Part shown: positions 26,201-38,896 of the stretch, in pieces
Layout of the letters: each line of letters starts with the position of its first letter
Position numbering within the stretch: the first letter of the stretch is position 1
Assembly (NCBI RefSeq): GCF_000150275.1
Contig: NW_002060950.1
Span: 316,679-380,678 of the forward strand
Direction: 5' to 3'
Source of the DNA: Trichoplax adhaerens
Taxonomy: Eukaryota > Placozoa > Uniplacotomia > Trichoplacea > Trichoplacidae
Length of the DNA: 64,000 nucleotides
Program-made: the position numbers and the translations under genes
The notes under the pieces: model-generated
Told to the model about the DNA's origin: nothing
What the model saw: only the letters and a program-made list of their open reading frames with translations
The model's database searches: none

Positions 26201-29200
26201 TATTATCTGCATCAACACCATGGTGATACGGATAAGTCAATAAAATTATAGCGATCAGAAATGAATCACCCTAGACTGATCATTAGATTTAACCATCTTC
26301 ATATATTGAAAAGAATGTCTTAAGATGATTAAGTCGGATAATTTTATCTAAATAAAATAATTATTAATGCTTTACCTAGCTCTTAAGGTATGCACGCGTC
26401 CTTCCATAAATGGCGATTGACTTATGTTTACCATATTGCTTTTAATTTTCATTGTTAAAAGTGGATAATTCTTTTGGTATATCCATGTATCCATAACTTC
26501 TCCTACATTTATTAGATCATTTACCTGTAACATCAATCAGAATTACTATCATTGAAGTGGACAACTTTATCCTCCTACAGGGTTTATCGCATTAGAAATT
26601 GATCAATATTATGATTTTGTTTTATAATCATATAATCCGGTATTGATAACATCAGTTTAACCATTCTGGTATAATTTATAGGACGGCATGTATAAGCTAA
26701 CGTTATAAATTCTTTGCTGTGTAAATAAAATCGTAAGATCAAATACTACATTAAATACTCTTAAAATTTTTATTTGTATGTGCATTTCAGCAACTTATAT
26801 CATGCAATACATAATTGCAAATCATTGGAAAACTATCATTTAAAAATTATTCTGTTCCGATGATAGAAAAATGTGTATTTCCCTCTTTGGATCTAAATAT
26901 CATCTAATTAATTATTTGCATATAGCTGTGATTCTAGTATATTGTAGGTATTGGAGCTTTCTAAATCAATAGGTCATGCAGTAATTTATATCAATACATC
27001 AACTTCAGTAATAATTAGAAAATATTACATATACTTTGGAGAACTGCAAACATATGCAATCAATTATTAGTTATGTCTCTGGCACTAATACTACTTGATA
27101 TTAGGAACACAGTGTATATATACACAAATCAGAATACATAACATTTACAATTCAACTGGCATTAATATTATTTCATGGTAATGTTGACTAGAGATTATTT
27201 TTTTATTAATAAAACTACATTACTTCTATCAATGGTGTATATAAAAGGATGGATACCTCGGTAAAACTCCGCCATAAATCATGGTTATTAGCATTTCCAT
27301 ATTCATATTTACGTAAAAACTTTTGAACACCCTGAACAAATGATGATGGACCAATGTAATGATACAGCATACGGATTAAAGAAGCTGCCTATTGGAAAAG
27401 ATACGCCAGCTAATCATTAATTTTCAATTATGAAGCGGCTCTTAGTAAGGAATATCTCTTAGTTTAGAAGATAAGCCAGGAATGATAATAGTCAATTGTA
27501 AATTTTTATTTGGCAAATGACTAAAGAAAAGTTGTGTCACTATCAAAAATTAATCTTACCTTACGATATGAAATAGAATCAAATTGCGATTTTATGTTGA
27601 TCTGACTCTCGATAGGTTGATGTATTGGATGGGAATATATTGAGCTGTCAAATTGCATTGCATTTTCATGAGCAGCGCTGACAATAAATCGACACTGTTC
27701 ATTTAATGTTCGAAAAAGAATGTTAACAATCATAGTAGTACTTAATCTGGCTACCTTATATCGTAAATAACGATAATATGTATGTATATCTAGATCTAAA
27801 AATCAGTCATAATATAAAGTTTTTTAGCAGGTACAAGGAGCTATAATCCTAAATTTCTGTTTCGTTTAGAATTTCTCATGAATACATATATACCAACGAT
27901 GGCATAGGAATCTAATGCACTAATAATCATGTAGGTGCTGCATGATGCAGCAAGTACTTTAACATGAAATAATTTTTTATCGCTACTTATTATTGCTGAA
28001 TACATAATGGAGTATTTCAGCTATAAAATCCAAGAAGCAAAATGTATAAATATACCTCTACATATTATGCAAGATTATTTATTAACAATTAATGATTATA
28101 TACTAATAGTAGCTCAGTATTTTAGCGAATTCTATAAGTAAATGATGAAAATGAATATTGATGCTACTTATATTTTATGGCTACGTATATACTAAAGTAA
28201 TATAGTATTTTAGCTAAGCCTGTTAAATAGATAATGGATCCGAAAGTAAGGTTAGATTACTCATAATTGCTGACCATGTAATAATGGTGATACACCATTC
28301 CAATACTATTGATAATATCCTAATAGTGAATAATGCATTCATACGTTTTTGATGATTGCTGATAGTTGTAATAGAGTAAAATGCATTATAATGATTCGGT
28401 ACTTTGACTATATTAACCAATTAAAAATTTTAAGAGTAAGTAATATCTCTCCACATTTAAGATCTCTTATATTGGCGATAACATATATTTCAGATTTGAT
28501 ATTCGCGATCTACTATGAATTATATCATATGTTATATGATTTATTTACTTACAAGATTAAGATCTCGATTCATAAATTTACAGCCTAACTGACTAGCAAA
28601 GGTAGCAAAACCTTCCTTTAGCCATAGATCATTCCACCATTTCATTGTGACCAAATTCCCAAACCACTGTAATAAAGAATCATTGTTTAAGGTAAAGGTG
28701 TGAAATAATTATATATCGTTCGTCAAGTATACACTAGAGTTACTAAAGAACTTTAGGGTGTATTATGCTTTGAGACAACTAGGACGATTAATGATTATGG
28801 TTTAGTACTAATCAATTAATTCTATAATTGATCGTAAATAGGGTGACGTAAAAATCATCCTAGGTTAAGATAACCTGATGGGCAATCTCATGAGCAAGAA
28901 CGGAAGCCGTGGAGGCGTAATTTCTCATCGAGCAATACTGCATATCACATAGTAATTTATCTTGCATTATGGTGATTAGTCCCCAATTTTCCATACCAGC
29001 AACAGCAAAATCGGGTATGGCTACTAAATCTGTAAATAAGAATTCTGTCAATAATATTTTTCAACGCCGACTCATGCAACTACAGACTGTATAACAATTC
29101 ACAATTATTACTAAGTTATTGCAAATACTATAGTTCCTGCATTCTATGTAACAAATGATATAGTCATAGATTAGTTTTAACTACCGTGTGAAAAGTTTAT

Positions 29201-32200
29201 AATATTATCATTTAATTTGCCAGTATGCGATCAATTCCAAATAATGATAAAATTTTTAAAAGAAGATCAACTCATTTAATCAATATATATGTTGAATTTA
29301 GACGGCTATTGAAAAGAATATTGAAAACTGACTTACCTAATTTAGGTAGAGGGAAAGTAATATTAAACAAATTACTAAATAATGAGATGTAAGCAGTGGC
29401 TAATTTTAGAGCATCTTGTGTTTGTTTAATATTTTCTTTGCTAGTCCACGTTCGAACCTGGAAGTAATAATCAATCAGTGCAACTTTTCAGTTTAATTAG
29501 ATTTAATAAATAATAAGTTTAGAATATTAATATCTGTTCCTACTATATTGGAACAATTCTCAATAAGTAACGTTTATTATACTGCTAAACCTCATTTCAT
29601 GTTCAGGAATTTTTAATGGTATATGTTGGTATACTAAAGTAGCTCTGGGTGTGAAAGATAGAAGTAAATATTGATCTATTTTCTGAAATATACGGTATCT
29701 TATATCCATCATCCATCCATCCATACACAGAAAATTATTTTATATACCCTAATACAGGATTAATCTGAAGGGATATATTAAAAGTTATTTGCTAGAAGTC
29801 TTAGCTAATACAGTATAAGTTCGGTATATGGTATAGGTATCTTATTATCTTTAATGACTTACCAAGATACCATTGGAGGAATATCGAGCTAAATTTTCAA
29901 AATCTGAGACTACAAAACCGACTAAGTAAGTACTCATTTTGACAGTGGTAGCAAAAGAAACTAAGGTATGGCCATTGGGTAATATAGAATATGATTGAAC
30001 TGGCATATTGGATAACGCTGAATAGCCAGGCAGGCATGTAATTGAAAGTTTAAAAGTAGATTTCATTGATGGTTCATCAAAGCAGGGAAAAACCATTCTT
30101 GCGTCGGTAGGAGAGAGCTGAGTTACATATAAATATCTAAAAATAGAAGTAAGGCCAAATTTATATCCTATTGAAATTGTAGCAATTACCGTACATAGTT
30201 CTATCCGAACGATAGAATACTTCCATTAAAGAAAATTATCAATACACCCTGTATAAGTCAAGGCTTAGTCAAGCGATAAATACACAACTAAAACAGCCAC
30301 GCCTATAACGATGCTTATCGTATTAACATTGTCTAGATTTCGTCGCTTTGCTTTTAAACAGAGTCATGTCTACGGGAAAATTATAAACTCCTGCTGCAAA
30401 AGTGATTATTGAGTCCATTGATGAATAATTATAAATTACTTCTATTCGTAATGGTGTATTTCGAGCTATTATTACGATTTTCTTATCATTTTAATGTAAT
30501 AGAATGCAATCGCGAAGATAACGCTAGTTGCAGCTAATAATAAGGCTCGTATTCATTACAAATATATGTCAGTAATTATTTAATCAATCAATGCAAAATG
30601 ACTCAGCAATCCTTATTTATTATATAAGTTATTATACTGCAATAAAATTAATTTCTTGACTATTATACACAATAACGCTGTCTTTGAGAAATCTATATGG
30701 GTAGCAATGTAAAAGCATCAATAGCTCTCATTTGCCACTAATATTCGTATCCTCCTAAAATGGTATGAAATTCTTAGCCGTTTTTGCAAAGCTGTACTGC
30801 CTGTAAGAAATTTATATGTGTAGCAATGCAAAGAAATGAAACCCTTATTTATTATGTAATGGATCTTTTTGACATGATATCCATTTCTTAACCGCTTCTG
30901 TATACTGTTGCTGCTTCTAAGAAATTTATGTGTAACGGTAAATAAAGAGTCCACAGCCCCCATTAATTACATATATGTTATATAATTATCTAACACATTC
31001 TCTTAAAATAGAGCCAATTTCTTAGTCATTTCTATATACTGATTCTGAAAAAAATTACAAGTATAGAAGCACAACAGGCAAGCAATTATTTCGCTAATGG
31101 AAATGAAAGAGTTGATAGCATCTACCTGTATTAATTACGTGCATATCTAGAAAAAACCATGGCATTCCTAGTCATTTTAGTCTCATAAAGTGTTTCTCTT
31201 ACAAATTCAGTAGTTATTTGCAACTAATGACATGTTATTGTCCATACTTTTGCTACAAACAAGTATAAAAATTGCGTATTCAATAGATACAAAAGAGTCA
31301 TTGATTTCTATTTCATAACAATCAGTATCTAACTGAAATTGTAATCATTTCCAAACCTTTTCACCAGAGTGTTGCCTTTGAGAATAATAATGGCTATTTT
31401 TATAATTAACGACATGTTATTATTGATTATAGTTATTAAAACAAAAGTCCATTTATGTACGAAATGAATAGAGAAATTGTCAAAATTAAATAATCACAGT
31501 CATTTTTAAGAGTCGTACAGTTATTATTGTTTAAATGATGATCAATATATCATTTTAGGACAGATTTAAAATCGAGTAGAGAAACGATATACCATAAAAA
31601 ACAACTGCCTTGCCAACAGTATGTAATAAAAAAATGGAGATAGATTGAATATAAATTGGATTGTAAATTACCGAAGCTGATTTACTAGTGATAACGGTCA
31701 AGATCAGTATTAGGTAGGCCAAATTTGAGCTAAGATAGCTTGGCAATGGACTATAATACTAATAGATTTTTTCAATTTATTCATAGATACAATCTCGCTA
31801 CTAAGGAATAGATTTAATTCGTCATATCACAACGAATACTTTAATCATTAATATATATAAAGTAGACTCTGATTATACGAAAGATTAATAAAGATCGCTT
31901 ATCAAGAGTTAAATGAGATATGATATCGGTAAGGTTAAATGATGATAAATTAGGGTATTAATCCTTCATCATAAGCAAATAGGTTAGTAACTGTAAATGA
32001 TAGATTAAACTACTAAAAAAGAGAGAGAACGTTATGAATGTAATTATTGTGCCATTTATCTAAGGTATTCATTGATAGAATACACTTTAGAATTTACGGA
32101 AATAGGATCGAATTTGCTGTTTAACATGATTGTATACAAAAATATAACAATATCCAAACTCAGACAGGCGTTGTGATTTGATTTAATTACAAAATAACTT

Positions 32201-33180
32201 TTTTTAGTTATTTGAGATGTAGCAGGATAATATATTCTGAATATTAGAAGCAAAGATGGTTTCACTTTCGGATAAAATGCATACATTAGAGAAACTGTAA
32301 ATCCAAAAATTATGAATTGGGATAAAACGGAAAAATAGATATAATATTTACTAGATCAGTACTTAAAATAAAAGGAATAGGAAACGTTCATATTGAGAAT
32401 GGATCAGACTGAATTAGATGTATTAAAATTAAAATTAGAATCATAAAGGTTTCAGACCTTTGATTAGTGTAGTAATCGAATTTTGTTTTACCTGGTTTGT
32501 TTGGATCGATTTTGGTAATAGCTGCGGTAGAAGCCATAACGTCTATTAACTACAATTTGACTCTTAAACCATAGATGTAACTGATAATGATGGCCGCCGA
32601 TTAAATGATGATCGAGTTGTATATGAAACAATTCATTTTTTAAATCTTGCTGAACGTTAAGGATATGGTATTTCAGTCCATTGCCATAAACAGCCATCCG
32701 TTGGATATCAATATCTTTTTTATGCAAAACAATTCTATCGGTCCTATTCAAACAGAGAATTTCAATTTTACTTCTGCCAATAATATATAATTGTTGATAA
32801 TTAGGCTGTAAATCGATTTCATAATGTAAAGGTTTGATTTCATCTGGTAAGCGTTCGATTCGATCGAAGGTCGTATCATTTTCAATAATAGAGGAATTAA
32901 ATTGGGATGACAGCAATGAATTCAGATAAAGGTTAGAAATAGTTGGATTAGCTTCAAATGTGCTAGTATTATGAGTATTTTCCTGCTTTATTTTATCCTG
33001 ACTTGTAAGCAAAGTCATAGTAATAAGAAGTACTACTATTGCTACGACAATTGAAATTAGGATAATATCAGCTTTCTTGTTCATTTTAGCAGGCAACATG
33101 GCTAGCGATCTGAAAACGTTGTTATCCTCTCTAGAAATATCGGCCACATCATCTTTCTCTACTCGTTGATATGAATGCAT
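23227..33180 (-). CDS. M1-family zinc aminopeptidase, type II membrane protein (aminopeptidase N / ERAP / LNPEP group)
   Basis: Zinc exopeptidase removing N-terminal residues from peptides at the cell surface or in the secretory pathway. Exons from the start: 32492-33180, 29863-30136, 29337-29457, 28875-29044, 28553-28666, 27560-27694, 27257-27388, 26376-26524, 26087-26154, 25839-25966, 25549-25604, 25303-25447, 25047-25120, 24854-24955, 24470-24637, 23798-23938, 23227-23368. All are GT-AG and in phase, about 935 residues. An in-frame stop precedes the chosen ATG. A short cytosolic tail is followed by a membrane anchor at about residues 39-61, then an Asn-rich stalk. The [15 protein letters not shown] segment follows. 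The substrate loop reads AGMEN, not GAMEN, at about 377-381. The zinc site HEIAH (413-417) is followed after 18 residues by the third ligand in KEGFA (436). The C-terminal ERAP1-like helical domain is complete ([27 protein letters not shown]). Active enzyme expected. Confidence 0.93.
25967..26086 (-). other. Stop-free 120-nt frame-neutral intron in the aminopeptidase
   Basis: The reading frame stays open through this segment, but splicing GTTGTA...ATTAG joins LIDLN to [15 protein letters not shown]. That restores the spacing seen in other M1 aminopeptidases. Retention would add 40 residues without a frameshift. Confidence 0.6.
30670..31075. repeat. Degenerate tandem repeat, period about 113-129 bp, in aminopeptidase intron 1
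   Basis: Four diverged copies of a core resembling CTGTAAGAAATTTATATGTG-TAGCAATGCAAAG begin near 30679, 30797, 30910 and 31039, within the 2.35-kb first intron. Each is followed by a TTCTTAG.C.TTT-like block. The similarity decays along the array, which suggests an old tandem duplication. Confidence 0.6.
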
Positions 33181-36100
33181 GTTCCATGCGATAGTATCAC
33201 TACTTTTTATCACGCTTCCTTGCTTCACTATTTAAGAAGAAAGAAATTTAGAACAAAGAAATTAGAGGATCTAATCATTCTTCTTTATCATAGAAGTGAT
33301 TAATTTTTGAGCATTTTAAACTATTCATTTACACACTTTACGATTACAGGAAAAAATAACATCCTACTCCCCAAATTTTCAATCTCTATTACCGTTTTAA
33401 AAGTAATCAGAATTTACGATAACGCATTATGTTTAATAAAGAATAATAAAGTTGAAAGGTTTTTATAAATTTAATCAGCAGCAGTTGATCTACAGTGGAA
33501 TAAGGTCAATACTTCATCGAAGGAAATGTGTAAATAATATTGTTTTAAATGTTTCTTACATATAATTTATGATGTAGTATATACTTTAATCTTTAGGTAT
33601 TCTGGAAGAAAATGAAATAGAGCATAACCGTCTGAAATGGGAAATGTCAAGATTACATGGCAATATAATTTCAAAGTCATGGCGTGCAAAGTATTCTAGC
33701 TTTCTAACATGATCTATGCTGTAATCTCAAACTGTTATTGCAGGCTATGAATAAAAAGAATGCCGCAATATCTTTATTATGTCCTGTTCATTTTATCACT
33801 TTTGCTTGTTAAAAGGCAATAGTAACTTGACTACAATATGATTGTAATAGTGTAATGTAATGCATATGAGAAGTCTACATGAAATGCTCATAAAATGAAT
33901 AAACCGTAACTTAGATATGGAAAAATTCGTAAATTTTATAACAATAGGTATATTCAAATAGCGCTATCGTTACAAAATGTTCATATATGTGGATAGACAA
34001 GAAATTGGCGTCATTCCATATTTAAAATATTTTCCTTTGCTTTTACTATTCTAGACTTAACGGGAGTTTAGAGTCAAGTAATCGTAGTAAAGGATAGAAT
34101 CGATTGAAATGCTAGGCAGATCTGTTAAATAAGTCAGAATCTTTTTACTTTTTCTTTGATAGAGATCGTATTATAATAAAAATCGATATTAAATTCTTTC
34201 TCTCAAGCTGCAACGTCGTAAATTAATGTTAGTAGTTGAAATCAATGTTGATTAAATATAGTATAGCTTCTACTAGGCTGTGAAGATACAATTTGCATCC
34301 ATGATACTATTCATGCATACTTATATAAGGTGCTAGATCTATTGAAACTAAGGGTAGTACCTGCATTATTATACTTAGTAATTTCTAAAATAATTGAAAC
34401 GTATTAATCATCGTCATGATCACGATTAAGTTAGATGTATATATTATCAGAGCTATACGTATGCGATACGCACTATATATCCCCTTATTCAAATACTGAA
34501 GATACAGAGATTTCAATGCATTAGTATTAACTAATTGGATGATTTCAACATTTTTTTAATCATTTTTTACCTTTTCTGGACCTTAAAAAAATAAGGCGAT
34601 TCGTTGATGGAAGAATGATAATTTAATGAATGAACTAGAGCAAAGGGAGTAATCATTTATATAGGTAAATATTCGAGCCTAGGTCATCAGAGGGATACAA
34701 TAAATATACGGCTAATTTAAAATTCATTAATTTTAATTGATAAAAGCCGGCAGCATAGTAAATTAAAATTGTTCTGACATAATTAATTCTATCAATTCTA
34801 TTATCGCGTCATATTAAATAATATAAAGGAATTGAATTTGCATTGAATAAAATCAAAACAACAATACTAGCCAAGAATGGTATGAAAATAATAATTTACA
34901 CTAGTAATTGCTTGATGGGTGCAAGCCGTGGATAATTGTATCTTTTTTTATATCGAACTTTGAAATCTTTTTTAAGATTGCGAAAGTAATGGTTAAAAAA
35001 AGTAAACATAAGATGATATTGACTGTTTTACCGTACTATATTTTAATGCAATAGAAGCAATTGTTTCGATTCAACAATTATACTCATTTCGTCACCTAAC
35101 CTTTATTAACATTGATCGAATTGCCCATTAGCTAGCCTAATAGTGTTATGCAATTTACATTTTTTAATATTAAGAATCCCATAATAAAGATCATGGCATA
35201 TTATGCTACGTCTACAAACGGCATTGCAAATTTGGATTCGATGACTTAAAAGCTCAATCACTTTATCTACTAGTTCTAAATCCTATTTAATACAGTCAAG
35301 ATGACGATACATTTTTTAGCTAAAACTATTAATACACGTATCATATCATTTATTTTCTCTTCCTATAGATAATATGATAACCATAGTAATAAATAGGAGT
35401 AATGCTAATCTAACATTGATACTAATCTGTTTGCAAAATGACGACTTGATAGTCATCATTTTTCGATAGAAAATAGGATATGGATGGTAATATTCGCTAT
35501 TAAATAGTTCCATACTATTTAAATAAAAGACCACTTTGCTGCTAATTTAATATTACAGTAGCAATTTGTATGCGAATTACAGATGCATTGATTCAAGGCT
35601 GTCATCCATGTTATATTTTACAGGTAGTAGATTATGTTCATATAGCGTAGATCTCTGCTTTTACAATACAGAAAGGCTGACTTAATTGCATAGAATATTT
35701 AATTTTGAAACAAGCAATCTAAAAATAAAACATAACAACGTCAAGTATCGATCTGAAAGTATCATCTATAAATAATTGAATTAGAAACAGCATATGTTCA
35801 CACTCAGAGCTAAAATCTATCTATTCTAAATAACTCATTCAAAGAGAATGTAATATATACGAAAATGATTATAATACAATTTTACCTTATTGAAACTCTT
35901 TTTCTTGAAACAAATTAACATAAGAGCGAATTATAACTATGATTTTACTATTTTAAACGTACAAAATTACCCAGGAGATGAGTTGATTGTATATTTTATT
36001 AAATAGAATCACTATCGAATCATCCCGTTTACAAAAATCCAAATTTCATTTAGTCAGCTAGCAAATATAGACATCTATAAATATCTATCTTATTAGAAAT

Positions 36101-36855
36101 CCGTTTTGCACAAGTGCTAAAATAACCATATTGTTCAATAGATAATGGATTAATTAAATGTATAGGAAATGGTGAAACAATACCGTCTAATTTGACATAA
36201 AATTGTCTCATTGTTTCTACTTCACTATTAACAGTCATAGCATATCAAAGATTACGCTTATCATTATAACTATAGCCGGAAAACTTTGAATAGCTGCTTC
36301 AATGTTGAACATATAATAGTCTTGATGGCTGTGTTTAATTTTCTCTTTAAATTTTTTAACGTACACCCACACTGATAGTTTACAACTCTACTTTACTCTA
36401 GTTTTCCTTCTAGGTCTATTGCCTATTCATAATTATCCCCTCTTTTCATGACAGGTGCGGAGCATTGATGATAATAACCCTTCGATTATTTTTGGCTAAC
36501 CTATCTGATTGTAGTATGGTATCTATTGATGGAAAGTTACTATTCTCAATACCAACTTCATGATAGAGGATATCGCAGATTAGCTGGCAATATTGATTGC
36601 AGGAAAATACTGCCATATCAAAAGTGATATGAAATTTTATTAAATCCAAAATACGAAATTGAAATTTCCTTGTTACTACGCTTTATAAAACCTGTATATT
36701 ATATTGGATAAATTTACAACACTAGATACATAATAATTGAAATACATGATCACCCTATCGAGACTATGAATACAATTATTTTATGTAAACTAATGCTATG
36801 CACGATCTATAAATAAAGAAAAGTAAATAAATATGAATGCATTTTCTTTATTACA

Positions 36856-37070
36856 AGTAAAATAAGAGTAAAGAAAAAATGTCCTCGCAATAAAGTATGT
36901 ATGCTCTATATATTAAGATCAAGCATATTAATAATAATGACCATTAGTTTTTTTTGCTTTGATTGTAAAATAATAGTTAAAGAAATGCCCTCTTAATAAT
37001 GTATTTATGCTCTAGGTATTGACTTTGAGGGTATTAATAATAATAATGACTATTAGCATTTTTTTTGTCT
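36856..37070. repeat. Two-copy diverged tandem repeat (about 108-bp unit)
   Basis: The segments starting at 36856 and 36964 share the order AGTAAA...AAAGAAA..TG-CCCTC..AATAA.GTAT.TATGCTCTA...TATT...ATTAATAATAATGAC.ATTAG followed by a run of T. It lies in the gene-poor region and no coding potential was seen. Confidence 0.6.
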
Positions 37071-37504
37071 TAGAAAGACCGATCGTTCATAGATATACGG
37101 TACAACATTATCTTGATTTCATTACTGCCTAATTAATTAGTCATTGCGATCACATACCGTTACAGTAGTCACTCTTTGTCGTTATATTTAGAAATATGCA
37201 AAGTAATATCATTAGTATTAACAAGTGAGGTAAATGAGTCAACACGCGCATTTAACACTTTTACTATCAGACGTATTGTATTGATCGGGTACTGCTCATT
37301 TGCTCAAGTTAATTTAACAGGCTATTTATTGCGTTGACTCCCTTGATTCAGTTTCTGTCGTATTTTTTTAGTTCATCATTTGCTACAGTACTCAACTATG
37401 GCGGCTAATCTAGTAAAATAGATGATATTGTAGTATCATCCAAAAGAATGAGTTTGAGATGATGTCACTGAATCGGAAAACGGATAGGAACGAGATAGCT
37501 AAAA

Positions 37505-37771
37505 ATGCAAACTGTTACTTCATCTATCCGTGCAATAAAAGCCGATAGCTATCATGGGAAAGTCAGGCTTATGCCCTCCATTAATATTGTATTACTAATA
37601 ATTTGCTTGATATCAGCTATCCAGATATTAGGTGTATTGATAACTCATTACAGCATAAGTTATGCTGTTGAACATTTGAATACCCATCTATCTTGCAAGT
37701 ATTTGCACCAGGTCTGCAATAAGTCTTTTAACATCGTTCAATGTCCAATATACAGGTATCCATATTTATAA
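37505..37771 (+). CDS. Hypothetical small ORF with one membrane helix
   Basis: An ATG-started 88-codon frame in the gene-poor region. A basic N-terminus is followed by a strongly hydrophobic segment (SINIVLLIICLISAIQILGV) and then a Cys/His-containing tail. A possible splice donor (CACCAG|GTCTGC) lies inside. I do not recognise a family, and it may be chance in AT-rich DNA. Confidence 0.2.
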   Translation: MQTVTSSIRAIKADSYHGKVRLMPSINIVLLIICLISAIQILGVLITHYSISYAVEHLNTHLSCKYLHQVCNKSFNIVQCPIYRYPYL

Positions 37772-38771
37772 CTGAACTTTACTGATTGTCTCTGCTATAA
37801 AGATGGTGATACAGTAGAAAAAAGATGAAGATGTCTTCATTTCTACCAGTCTTGTCACAGTCTTAGTAGAGTGATTTCTCAAGCCCTAGAATGGGTACGC
37901 GCTCGCGCTCGTGTGCATGTCGAATTTTCTGAAACATTTTATTCCATATATTGTAATACGCGTCAGTATAAATAAGTTTTAGAATATTCCATGATTTACT
38001 ATGGATATGATACGGCCGTATAAGATATGCATATACGAACATATACCAATCTTAGATAACTTCCACATGCCGTATTGGGATTATCTAAGTATGATTATTT
38101 CCAACTTTGTATATTCTGAATCCGCCTGGTGCTATATGCGCGCATGGATAAAGGTATCGTATATGCTCGTACGTTTTATATGGCGCCCAGTCTAACTAAC
38201 TTATCTCTGTGCCATCTCTAAGTCTAATGATAAATGAAACGCTATCTACCGTTAATCATCTTGTTTCCGTCTCTATCAAGAATATCTACACTATAGTCTC
38301 CTCTTTTGCTATACTATTTCGACAATTTATTACAATTCTCATATTTTTTTCTTTTTCTCTCCGATGATTGAAGAAAAACGACCAGAGCTGCAGGAGATAC
38401 GGTGTAGAAGTTTACAGTATGCGGATCGTTTCTACAGTACAGTATAGAACAAGCATGTTTATTTTCTTTTCAGACGTAGAAAAAGGGGAAAAATATTACT
38501 ATAGCTAATCTAAAATAGCTATACTTTACAATATTATGTAGCTAGAGAGCTGAACTTTTTATACGAGTTGATAGAATTACGCTACTCGTGATGGCCATTA
38601 TAAAATTCTCAAACAATATCAGTTTAAAGACAAAATCTGCTACAGTACAAAGTGAAATTTTGTCCGAAGGTACTGTATGGTCTAGTCGGTCCTGACTCCT
38701 GACCTAGCTGTCCCCGTGACTCATTCCCATCCGTCCTGTCAGTCCAGTCTAATCCAGTTCAGAGTCGAGCT

Positions 38772-38820
38772 GCTGTACAGTGTACAGTACAGTGTACACT
38801 ACAGTATACTGTACTGTAGT
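38772..38820. repeat. TACAGTGTACAGTAC palindromic cluster upstream of ES1 copy 2
   Basis: Repeated and inverted TGTACAGTGTACAGTACAGT units followed by ACAGTATACTGTACTGTAGT. The cluster ends about 75 bp before the start codon of ES1 copy 2. Confidence 0.85.
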
Positions 38821-38896
38821 GTTGTAGAGTTAAGCACTAGCAGAGGTAAAGTGCAAGCTGCAATTCATCCGTGAACAAGAGCTCATTTTGTTGCAA

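Larger units (their letters stand above)
33181..38896. other. 5.7-kb gene-poor region
   Basis: Very AT-rich sequence between the divergent aminopeptidase and ES1 copy 2. Small open frames occur (35346-35534 -, 36050-36238 -, 36446-36649 -, 37505-37771 +), but none has a motif I recognise or a clear splice partner. The frame at 37505 (88 codons) has a hydrophobic stretch (NIVLLIICLISAIQILGVLI) that could be a membrane helix. A diverged tandem repeat lies at 36856-37070 and a palindrome cluster at 38772-38820. Confidence 0.45.

Noticed and set aside
26525..27256. Aminopeptidase intron starting GTATCCATCC as a possible U12 intron
   Set aside because: The donor departs from the U12 consensus after GTATCC and there is no TTCCTTAAC-like branch site before the CAG acceptor; treated as an ordinary GT-AG intron.
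32056..32286. Minus-strand ORF with a stretch vaguely like the seventh helix of a GPCR, inside aminopeptidase intron 1
   Set aside because: The resemblance is only a few residues, with no other receptor segments or splice partners nearby.
37985..38195. Plus-strand ORF 38001-38195 as a second exon of the ORF at 37505
   Set aside because: No convincing donor/acceptor pair in matching phase and no recognisable motif in either piece.
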